Part shown: piece after piece, positions 17,692-24,940 of the stretch
How the letters are laid out: each line of letters starts with the position of its first letter
Position numbering within the stretch: position 1 is the stretch's first letter
NCBI GenBank assembly: GCA_041905525.1
Contig: JAYRKY010000001.1
Location: 372,001 to 436,000, forward strand
Direction: 5' to 3'
Source of the DNA: SHVO01 sp041905525
GTDB taxonomy: Bacteria > Pseudomonadota > Alphaproteobacteria > Rhodospirillales > Rhodospirillaceae
Length of the DNA: 64,000 bases
The notes under the pieces: generated by a model
The model's database searches: none
The model's input: the letters and a program-made list of their open reading frames with translations, nothing else
What the model was told of the DNA's origin: nothing
Made by a program: the position numbers and the translations under genes

Positions 17692-17764
17692 TCGCCCGAA
17701 TAAGATTCCTTGTCGTTCCTCAGCGTTCACTTAGGCCTATAAATAAAGGGTTATCGTTGACGCC

Positions 17765-17829
17765 TGCTTCCGCGAGTGTCATCAAAATTCCGTCGAATTC
17801 CTGCCGCGTGCTTCCGCTGTGCTTCCGCA
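17765..17829 (+). promoter_or_regulatory. putative integrase arm-type sites, left
   Basis: TGCTTCCGC occurs at 17765-17773, 17809-17817 and 17820-17828. The last two are spaced 11 bp apart, about one helical turn, and the same tandem pair recurs near the right end at 28233. Position between attL and the integrase fits arm-type integrase binding sites. Confidence 0.5.
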
Positions 17830-17887
17830 GGAAATTCACTGTAGAGGTCAGAGCCCTCTCCAAAACGAAATTTGTAAAGACGGAAAA

Positions 17888-19189
17888 ATGGCGAACATCA
17901 CAAAAAGGACGATCGACGCGCTTGCTCCGGAAGGGCGCGATTATTTCGTTTGGGATGACGAAATGCCGGGCTTCGGTATGCGCGTCTTCGCGTCCGGTAA
18001 GAAGTGCTACGTGGTGCAGTATCGCAAGGATGGACGTACGCGGCGAATGTCGCTGGGTCTTCACGGCAGGTTGACGCCCGACGAAGCGCGCAAACTGGCA
18101 AAGTCTTATTTGGGCGATGTAGCCAAAGGTCATAACCCCGCCGAGGAGCGCGCGAGCGTTCGGCGCGACCCCACGGTGGGCGAATTGTGCGACCTTTATC
18201 TGAAGGAGGGTCGCGCGGCGAAGCCGACCAAAAAGGAATCAAGTTGGAAGACTGACGAAAGCAATATCGTCCGCCACATTCGCCCACTGTTGGGTTCCCG
18301 TAAATTGCGATCGCTGACCCGTGCGGATGTTCAGCGGTTCCAGGCCGATGTCACCATGGGCAAAACCGCAAAGGACGAAAAGACGGGCTTCCGGGGCCGC
18401 GCGATCGTGAAGGGTGGGCCGGGTACTGCGGCGCGCGCGACCTCTATCCTGGGCGCGATGCTAACCTTCGCTGTAGATCGCTCGCTCATCCCTTTTAATC
18501 CTGCGCGCGGCGTCAAACTTCATCCCACGAACCGGCGCGAGCGGTTCTTGTCGACGGACGAATTGAAACGCTTGGGTGAGGCGCTGGACGCCGCCGAGAC
18601 GCCCGAGGTGCCCGCGCCATCAGTGGAGGCGATCCGCGCCGCCGACGCCGCGCCCGCCGTGGCGGCGATCCGGCTCTTGATCCTGACCGGCTGCCGCAAA
18701 TCCGAGATCGTCACGTTGCAATGGAGTTTCATTGACTGGGAACGGGGTCTGTTGCGCCTACCTGAAAGTAAGACCGGGGCGAAGGTGGTCCCGCTCGGGA
18801 AGCCCGCCTTGGACCTTTTAGCGAGCGTGCCGCGCGAGATCGGCGACCTGTACGTATTTCCGTCGCCGCGCCGAGACGGGCATGTGGTGGGCCTGCAAAA
18901 GGTCTGGGAACGGGTGCGCGAAACGGCGGGTCTTGAAGATGTCAGATTGCACGATCTCCGCCATAGCTTCGCGTCCGTAGCAGTCTCGGGCGGCCATAGC
19001 CTCTACATGGTTGGAAGGATTCTCGGCCATAAGCAGGCCCGCACAACCGAGATTTATGCCCATCTGGCCGCCGACCCCGTAAAGACGGTCGCCGATCAGA
19101 CCTCAAGCCTGATCGCCTCCCTCATGTCCGGGCAGCGCGGTGACCCGGTTGCGAAATCGGCCCCCGCGCTTCCGCAGGCGGCGGAATAA
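17888..19189 (+). CDS. tyrosine-type integrase (P4 family)
   Basis: A 433-residue integrase: N-terminal arm-binding DUF4102-type domain (ITKRTIDAL to RRMSLG), central SAM-like core-binding domain, and catalytic domain with the full set R270 (TGCRKSE), H355-R358 (LHDLRHSF), H381 (LGHKQ) and nucleophile Y390 (EIYAHL). The ATG at 17888 was chosen over an open frame starting at 17819 because it matches family N-termini. It lies about 200 bases from attL, the usual position for a tRNA-targeting element, and should recombine the 55-bp repeats to insert or excise the island. Confidence 0.92.
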   Translation: MANITKRTIDALAPEGRDYFVWDDEMPGFGMRVFASGKKCYVVQYRKDGRTRRMSLGLHGRLTPDEARKLAKSYLGDVAKGHNPAEERASVRRDPTVGELCDLYLKEGRAAKPTKKESSWKTDESNIVRHIRPLLGSRKLRSLTRADVQRFQADVTMGKTAKDEKTGFRGRAIVKGGPGTAARATSILGAMLTFAVDRSLIPFNPARGVKLHPTNRRERFLSTDELKRLGEALDAAETPEVPAPSVEAIRAADAAPAVAAIRLLILTGCRKSEIVTLQWSFIDWERGLLRLPESKTGAKVVPLGKPALDLLASVPREIGDLYVFPSPRRDGHVVGLQKVWERVRETAGLEDVRLHDLRHSFASVAVSGGHSLYMVGRILGHKQARTTEIYAHLAADPVKTVADQTSSLIASLMSGQRGDPVAKSAPALPQAAE

Positions 19190-19218
19190 CGGGCCCTCGC
19201 CTTGAAAGAAGTACGGCA

Positions 19219-19572
19219 ATGACATACCATGAGGATGAACTAACCGGGCCGGTGACGGTTGTGGAATTGCCGACGTTCGCCCGGGATGTCGACCGGCTTT
19301 GGTCGGAGGACGAGCGCGCCGATTTCACCGACTTTATCGCCCGCCATCCGGAATCCGGCGCCCTCGTCCCCGGAACCGGCGGCTTCCGGAAGGTGAGGTG
19401 GGTGGCGCAAGGACGGGGGAAGCGCGGTGGTACACGGGTGATCTACTTCTTTCACCAGTATGACCGCCCGCTGTATCTGACGGCTATCTACGCTAAGGGG
19501 GAGAAAGACAATCTCAGCCCGGCGGAACGGAATGAGTTGCGGTCCATCGCCGCTGCGATGAAGCGCATGTGA
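19219..19572 (+). CDS. RelE/HigB-type toxin of a toxin-antitoxin pair
   Basis: A 117-residue protein with the RelE-fold pattern: TVVELPTFARDVDRLWSEDERADF, then GTGGFRKVRWVAQGRGKRGGTRVIYFFHQYDRPLYLTAIYAKGEKDNLSPAE. These toxins cleave mRNA on ribosomes. The antitoxin follows 13 bases after the stop, so the order is toxin first, as in HigBA. Likely promotes retention of the island. Confidence 0.82.
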   Translation: MTYHEDELTGPVTVVELPTFARDVDRLWSEDERADFTDFIARHPESGALVPGTGGFRKVRWVAQGRGKRGGTRVIYFFHQYDRPLYLTAIYAKGEKDNLSPAERNELRSIAAAMKRM

Positions 19573-19585
19573 AGGAGATAGACCT

Positions 19586-19879
19586 ATGGCCAGCAAGTTG
19601 CTTCAAGGTGCGCGGGAAATGCTCGCCTATGCCAAAGGCGATACTAAAGGCGCGCGCGTGACGGTGGTTCACGTTCCTAACGTGAAAGCCATCCGAAAGA
19701 ACCTCGCCATGACTCAAAAGGAATTCGCCCAGGCATTCCACCTGCCGTTGGGGACAGTGCGCGAGTGGGAAATTGGCCGCCGCGTCCCCGATCAGGCCGC
19801 CCAGGTGCTTTTGTCGGTCATCGCGGCCAAGCCGAAGTTGGTGCAACAGGTCGTCGCCAAAACCCGCCAAGCGGCCTGA
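19586..19879 (+). CDS. XRE-family antitoxin (HigA-like)
   Basis: A 97-residue protein with a helix-turn-helix (VKAIRKNLAMTQKEFAQAFHLPLGTVREWEIGRRVP, about residues 33-68). A strong AAGGAG precedes the ATG at 19586. It pairs with the upstream RelE-like toxin and probably represses the shared promoter. The region just downstream is rich in inverted repeats that may be binding sites. Confidence 0.85.
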   Translation: MASKLLQGAREMLAYAKGDTKGARVTVVHVPNVKAIRKNLAMTQKEFAQAFHLPLGTVREWEIGRRVPDQAAQVLLSVIAAKPKLVQQVVAKTRQAA

Positions 19880-19889
19880 AGCCCGCCGC

Positions 19890-20040
19890 ACCTATACGTG
19901 CGGCGCTCCGGATTTTCCGGATAAACCGGCCGGAAAATCCGGTTGCTCCAGCGCATCGGCACTTACCTATACGTAGGCTACAGGGTAGCGTTTAACGCTG
20001 CGTTTTTCGCCACCTGTCACCTATCCGTACATACGTAGGT
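19890..20040. promoter_or_regulatory. cluster of repeated ACCTATACGT motifs
   Basis: ACCTATACGT occurs at 19890-19899 and 19965-19974, with a variant ACCTATCCGT at 20019-20028 and a facing ACGTAGGT at 20033-20040. The first lies inside a palindrome (CCGCAC/GTGCGG). The arrangement upstream of the gene at 20058 suggests operators for an island regulator, possibly the antitoxin or AlpA-like protein; this is inference. Confidence 0.4.
19908..19942. terminator. perfect 13-bp inverted repeat after the antitoxin
   Basis: CCGGATTTTCCGG (19908-19920) and CCGGAAAATCCGG (19930-19942) form a perfect stem around 9 bases. There is no following T run, so it may be a weak terminator or mRNA-stabilising hairpin of the toxin-antitoxin transcript, or a protein-binding palindrome. 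Confidence 0.4.
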
Positions 20041-20057
20041 AAGAGCGCCTTCGCACC

Positions 20058-20879
20058 ATGCCCGATCTTCCCGCGCGCCCAGGCGATTTTCACAGCCTCT
20101 TTCAGGCTGTCTTCCGCCTTTACCAAAACCCCGCGTCATGGGAAGCGACCGCCGCGATCGAGAAGGGGATTCAGGGCTATGCGGCGATCTCGCTCATCAA
20201 TCATGTGGGCTTCGGAAACTTCCCCTTCACCGAAGAAGATTTCGCCTTGGTTGCTGCGGGCCAGCCGGACCGGGTTCCCCTTGCAGCGAAGATGCGTGAG
20301 ACGCACTACGGTCTCGTCACCGCAGGCCATGTCTTGGTTTATACCCTGCGCCTCGCCAAACACATGCCGCGCCTTGCTAGCGCCGCGACCGCGATGCGGA
20401 TTTTGGAGCAGCTTTACATGACTTCGGAATACAGATGGCCGGCGTCTCCCACCTCGATCAAAACCGCTTGGCGTAAGTACCGGCCTGTCGCTCCCTTCTT
20501 CGCGGCAGCGAGCTTCATGCCCGATGAGTACACAAGCTTGATGCATATTTTCCCCACCGCGATCGACAGCCTGAACGAAGACGCGGCCTACATAAAAACA
20601 GATCCGGCGTTTGCGGCGAAAGTCATGGCTGACAAGGACGGCGTCGCCGCGCGTCTGGATCAGGCGGAGCGGCTAACCCTTCCGCGCTACTTTGCCTACG
20701 CGGAAGCGTTGCGGCGGGCCGGTGAGGCGCATTTTGCGACCGGGCAGGATGTGCATGGCAATAGCTTGCTTGATCCTGAATTATCCTGGCGTGTGCCCGA
20801 AGGTTTCACATTGCCGAAAGTTACTCTCGATCTTGACCCGCTTTCGGACGAGGAACTCCGGGCGGCGGGCGTCAAGTAG
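20058..20879 (+). CDS. island gene of unknown function
   Basis: A 273-residue, mostly helical, acidic-to-neutral protein with no signal peptide or clear membrane segment. I recognise no domain. The segment IQGYAAISLINHVGFGNFPFTEEDF and a central TRP-rich helix region (SEYRWPASPTSIKTAWRKYRP) are conserved-looking but unassigned. It sits alone between the toxin-antitoxin pair and the AlpA-like gene, behind the repeated ACCTATACGT motifs. There is no strong ribosome site; a start further in is possible. Confidence 0.6.
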   Translation: MPDLPARPGDFHSLFQAVFRLYQNPASWEATAAIEKGIQGYAAISLINHVGFGNFPFTEEDFALVAAGQPDRVPLAAKMRETHYGLVTAGHVLVYTLRLAKHMPRLASAATAMRILEQLYMTSEYRWPASPTSIKTAWRKYRPVAPFFAAASFMPDEYTSLMHIFPTAIDSLNEDAAYIKTDPAFAAKVMADKDGVAARLDQAERLTLPRYFAYAEALRRAGEAHFATGQDVHGNSLLDPELSWRVPEGFTLPKVTLDLDPLSDEELRAAGVK

Positions 20880-20955
20880 GTCAAATCCGTTTTGACCATG
20901 GGCGCGGTCAAACCCGACTCGGCTCAATGTTGCGGGCCGCCGAGCTTCGGCAAAA

Positions 20956-20987
20956 TTCCTCCATCGCCGTTTGAGAAAATGGAGGAA
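20956..20987 (+). promoter_or_regulatory. predicted RBS-sequestering hairpin before AlpA-like gene
   Basis: TTCCTCCAT (20956-20964) pairs perfectly with ATGGAGGAA (20979-20987) around a 14-base loop. The right arm contains the GGAGG ribosome site of the gene starting at 20992, so the fold would block its translation. Confidence 0.5.
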
Positions 20988-20991
20988 ACAC

Positions 20992-21195
20992 ATGGCGTCT
21001 CACGTCTCGACCAAGCTTCGCGCCCCTCAAGCCGCCGCCTACGTTGGCTTGTCCCCGTCCACACTGGCCAAGATGCGTCTACGCGGCGACGGTCCGGTCT
21101 ATTCCAAGGCCGGTCCTCGCGTCGTGATCTACGAGAAGGCCGATCTGGAAGCATGGCTGGACGCCAAGAAGCGGCGTTCCACGTCGCAAGCGTGA
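20992..21195 (+). CDS. AlpA/excisionase-like helix-turn-helix protein
   Basis: A 67-residue MerR-type winged helix (helix-turn-helix 17 group): LRAPQAAAYVGLSPSTLAKMRLRGDGPVYSKAGPRVVIYEKADLEAWLDAKK. Such proteins in P4-type islands act as AlpA regulators or excisionases working with the integrase. GGAGG lies 6 bases before the ATG at 20992, and this site is inside a perfect hairpin. It is followed closely by the replication-type HTH gene. Confidence 0.8.
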   Translation: MASHVSTKLRAPQAAAYVGLSPSTLAKMRLRGDGPVYSKAGPRVVIYEKADLEAWLDAKKRRSTSQA

Positions 21196-21216
21196 TCGGT
21201 GACCTTAGGCCGACCG

Positions 21217-21984
21217 ATGGCCGACTTCGGAACCATCCCAAAGGGAAAGGGCTTCGGCCTTGTGCCGACCTTTCCTTTTCGGCTGCCGGACGTGAAATCC
21301 GGCCCCAAGGCGCTCTATGCCAGCCTGTGCTCCAACGCGAGTCCCAAGGGGATCGTCTGGCGCTCGCTGGCGAAGCTGGCGCAGGAATTCAAGGCGTCCA
21401 AGCGTCAGGTTCAACGCTGGGTCAATGACCTGGAACAGGCGGGCCTTCTTGTCCGCATGGGCTGGGAAGGTAAATCCATCCGCTTCCTTGTGATCCGCGA
21501 CGAAACAGGCCGACAGTGGGCCAAGGCGCAATTCGTCAAGAACGCGCTCGAACGCCGCGCGATCGCAATACCGCACGCGAAGGCGGGCAGTGAGATGCGC
21601 TGGCAAATGCCCGCGACACCTTTGTCGTCCGAACCGGACACGGATGTCCTCGTCGGCGCGACACCCATGTCGCCTAAACATAACCTTCCGAACAAGACCA
21701 CTTTAACAGGGAGGAAGGCTCGCCAAGAGGGAGCGGGCGGGCCGAGCGGCGCATCACGCGATCGAGTGTGGGGGATGAAACGGCTGGAACAAAGTCAACG
21801 GGGCGAGGACGTGCAAAACGCCATCAACGCGCTTGGCGCGCGGTTGGGCTGGGATGTGCTGTTTGCGATGACGCCGGACGCCATCGCGGCGGACCTGCTG
21901 CGGCTGATGGACGTGCGATTGACCCTCGCCGAGGTGCGCGCCTTCCTCAATCCGGGCGGTGTACCGGAGAGTCCGGCCGAATAA
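21217..21984 (+). CDS. helix-turn-helix protein, replication-initiator-like
   Basis: A 255-residue protein with an N-terminal winged helix-turn-helix (about 25-85; SLAKLAQEFKASKRQVQRWVNDLEQAGLLVR), a variable Ser/Pro-rich middle and a small C-terminal helical domain. This layout resembles phage and island replication-initiation or regulator proteins, though no replication origin is evident nearby. Starts at 21199 (GTG) and 21217 (ATG) are both possible; the ATG is preceded by a TAGG. It ends 148 bases before the methyltransferase gene. Confidence 0.6.
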   Translation: MADFGTIPKGKGFGLVPTFPFRLPDVKSGPKALYASLCSNASPKGIVWRSLAKLAQEFKASKRQVQRWVNDLEQAGLLVRMGWEGKSIRFLVIRDETGRQWAKAQFVKNALERRAIAIPHAKAGSEMRWQMPATPLSSEPDTDVLVGATPMSPKHNLPNKTTLTGRKARQEGAGGPSGASRDRVWGMKRLEQSQRGEDVQNAINALGARLGWDVLFAMTPDAIAADLLRLMDVRLTLAEVRAFLNPGGVPESPAE

Positions 21985-22132
21985 TCCGGATTTTCTAGCC
22001 CGATCGTCGGGTTTTCGGCCTGTTCCGGGCTGGCATTGAATCCGCGCCCGCGAAGGCCGTAAGGTGCGGCGGAACGCGGGGGCGCTTCGGGCGACCGGAG
22101 GCCGAACCGGCGAAAAATGGGGGCCGCGCGGC

Positions 22133-24940
22133 ATGAACGCCGTTGAAATTGAAGAAGCCATCTCAGCGCTTGCCGAACAGCCGTTCGATCGGGCGGAATT
22201 TCCCTACGCCTTCCTTGAAGCCTTCGGAAACAAGGAAACGACCCTGCGCCGCCTGCGCAGCGGCGCGAATAACAAATCCGATCTCGGCGGCGTTCTCCAA
22301 ACCAACAACATCCATATCGTCGTCTGTGACACGGGCGAGGTGTCCAAGACCCTGACCGCGCTGAAAGCCAGCCCTGCGACCGCAAGGGCAAAAGCGCACT
22401 TCATCCTGGCGACCGACGGCGACGCCTTTGAAGCCGAGGATATGGTGTCCGGCGAAACCGTCGCCTGTTCCTATGCCGAGTTTCCGGACCACTTTGGTTT
22501 TTTCCTGCCGTTGGCGGGCATCACAACCGTCAAACAGGTGCGCGAAAGTTCCTTCGACATCCGCGCCACTAGCCGCCTTAACCGGCTCTATGTGCAGCTT
22601 TTGAAAGACAATCCCGATTGGGATACGGGCGCGCGCCGTCACGATATGAATCATTTCATGGCGCGGCTCATCTTTTCCTTCTTTGCCGAGGACACCGACA
22701 TTTTCCATGGCGCGCGCCTATTCACCGGCACGATCGAACAGATGAGCGCAAGCGATTCGGCAAACACTCATGAGGTGATCGCCGAACTATTCCGCGCCAT
22801 GAACACCAAGATCGCCGATCGCGAGGCTGCGAGCGTGCCGCGCTGGGCGAACGGCTTTCCCTACGTCAACGGCGGCTTGTTCTCGGGCAGTTTGGATGTA
22901 CCGCGTTTCAGCCGCATCGCCCGGTCATACCTCTTGCATATCGGCAATCTGGACTGGACCAAGATCAACCCCGACATCTTCGGCTCGATGATCCAGGCCG
23001 TCGCCGACGACGAGGAGCGGGGCGCGCTGGGGATGCACTACACCAGCGTTCCCAACATCCTGAAGGTGCTCAATCCGCTATTCCTGGATGATCTGCGTGA
23101 GAAGCTGGTCGAGGCGGGCGACAATCCCCGCAAACTTCTTAATCTCCGGGGACGCATTGCTCGCATCCGCGTCTTCGATCCCGCTTGCGGTAGCGGTAAT
23201 TTCCTGGTCATCGCGTACAAGCAGATGCGCGAGATCGAGGCCGAGATCAATGTACGGCGCGGTGAAGCCGGACGAGCATCTGATATTCCACTCACAAATT
23301 TTCGCGGCATCGAATTACGCGATTTTCCCGCCGAGATTGCCCGCCTCGCGCTCATTATTGCCGAGTTTCAGTGCGACGTGCTTTACCGTGGACAGAAGTT
23401 GGCGCTAGCTGAGTTCTTGCCGTTGGACTCGATGAACTGGATTACGTGCGGCAATGCCTTACGGCTCGACTGGCTGAGTGTTTGCCCGCCGACAGGTGCG
23501 GGGGTGAAATTACACGGCGACGACTTGTTCAGCACACCGTTAGATCAAGCGCAAATCGACTTCAATAATGTAGGTGGCGAAACCTACGTATGCGGCAATC
23601 CGCCTTATAGCGGTCAATCTGAAATGAGCGATCGAGAAAAGGAAGATTTGGCCGCTGTCTTTGGTGCAACCGGCATCCCGTGGAAATCGCTGGATTACGT
23701 GCTGGGATGGTTTCAGAAAGCGTTGGAATATTGCTCTGATCGAACGTCGAGCTGCGCGTTCGTGGCGACGAACTCTATATGTCAAGGCCAACAGGTTCCG
23801 GCCTTCTGGCCACCGCATTTCCAATCCGGAGCGAGGATTCATTTCGCCAGGACATCTTTCAAATGGCGAAACCTTGCGAGAAGTAACGCCGGGGTCACAG
23901 TTGTAGTGGTGGGGCTCTCTTTCGTTCTTCAGAAAGCTAGGCTTTACGTGGAAGATGGCACCCAGACTCCATTCGAAAGGAGGGTAAATTTCATCGGGCC
24001 TTACCTAATTCCAGACACAGCAACAGTCGTTCATAAAGTCAGCGATCCAATCAATGGGCTCCCCGGGATGGATTACGGCAGTAAACCAGCTGATGGTGGC
24101 GGCCTGATCTTAAGTCTCAGTGAGTACCGGGAGATTACCGATGCGGCTACTAAGAAGTTTGTGAAGCCTTATCTTGGTAGCGACGAATACATCGACGGTA
24201 AACTTCGATACTGTTTGTGGATCACGACTCCTTATGCAGACGAGGCGCTACGCTGCCCTTACATTCGCGAAAGAATCGAACGAGTGCGCGATTTTCGTTC
24301 AAACAGCACAAAAGCCAAAACACGGGAGCAAGCGGCGACCTCATACATGTTCGCTGAAGTACGCCACGGCAAAGCCGCTGCCTCCACTATTCCCCTGATC
24401 ATTCCGATTCATACAAGTGAAAATCGCTCGGCTTTACCGGTCGGTGCGCTCGAGGCGGGCGCCGTAGTTTCGAACGCGGCGTTTGGACTCTACGATGCGC
24501 CACTATGGAACATGGCACTAATTGCATCTCGTCTGCATCTTGTCTGGATTGCTACTGTTTGTGGCAAACTCGAAACGCGATATCGCTATTCCAACACGCT
24601 CGGCTGGAACACCTTTCCCGTACCGTCATTCACCGAGAAAAACAAAGCCGACCTCACGCGCTGCGCTGAGGACATATTGCTCGCCCGGGAAGCGCATTTT
24701 CCTGCAACGATCGCCGACCTCTATGATCCTGAAAAAATGCCCGCCGACTTGCGCGCCGCTCATGAGCGCAATGACGAAACGCTTGAACGCATCTACATCG
24801 GCCGCCGTTTCAAGAACGACACCGAGCGCTTGGAAAAGCTGTTCGAGCTTTATGCCAAAATGACGACCACGCTCGATGGTGGTAAGGGCCGCGCCAACAA
24901 GGGTGCGAGCCGAAAAAAGAAAGTGGAGGCTAGCGCGTGA
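22133..24940 (+). CDS. MmeI-like class I DNA (adenine-N6) methyltransferase
   Basis: A 935-residue protein: MmeI-type N-terminal region (1 to about 160), a helical spacer (about 165-330), the methyltransferase core with SAM motif FDPACGSGNFL (about 346-356) and catalytic GNPPYSG (about 485-491, the NPPY of N6-adenine enzymes), then a target-recognition region (about 530-800) and a basic tail. The D-x9-ExK nuclease motif of MmeI is not visible in the N-terminal region, so cleavage probably comes from a partner. The ATG at 22133 matches family N-termini; a 23-codon extension upstream does not. The stop overlaps the helicase start (GTGA). The recognition region looks less GC-rich than its flanks. 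Confidence 0.88.
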   Translation: MNAVEIEEAISALAEQPFDRAEFPYAFLEAFGNKETTLRRLRSGANNKSDLGGVLQTNNIHIVVCDTGEVSKTLTALKASPATARAKAHFILATDGDAFEAEDMVSGETVACSYAEFPDHFGFFLPLAGITTVKQVRESSFDIRATSRLNRLYVQLLKDNPDWDTGARRHDMNHFMARLIFSFFAEDTDIFHGARLFTGTIEQMSASDSANTHEVIAELFRAMNTKIADREAASVPRWANGFPYVNGGLFSGSLDVPRFSRIARSYLLHIGNLDWTKINPDIFGSMIQAVADDEERGALGMHYTSVPNILKVLNPLFLDDLREKLVEAGDNPRKLLNLRGRIARIRVFDPACGSGNFLVIAYKQMREIEAEINVRRGEAGRASDIPLTNFRGIELRDFPAEIARLALIIAEFQCDVLYRGQKLALAEFLPLDSMNWITCGNALRLDWLSVCPPTGAGVKLHGDDLFSTPLDQAQIDFNNVGGETYVCGNPPYSGQSEMSDREKEDLAAVFGATGIPWKSLDYVLGWFQKALEYCSDRTSSCAFVATNSICQGQQVPAFWPPHFQSGARIHFARTSFKWRNLARSNAGVTVVVVGLSFVLQKARLYVEDGTQTPFERRVNFIGPYLIPDTATVVHKVSDPINGLPGMDYGSKPADGGGLILSLSEYREITDAATKKFVKPYLGSDEYIDGKLRYCLWITTPYADEALRCPYIRERIERVRDFRSNSTKAKTREQAATSYMFAEVRHGKAAASTIPLIIPIHTSENRSALPVGALEAGAVVSNAAFGLYDAPLWNMALIASRLHLVWIATVCGKLETRYRYSNTLGWNTFPVPSFTEKNKADLTRCAEDILLAREAHFPATIADLYDPEKMPADLRAAHERNDETLERIYIGRRFKNDTERLEKLFELYAKMTTTLDGGKGRANKGASRKKKVEASA

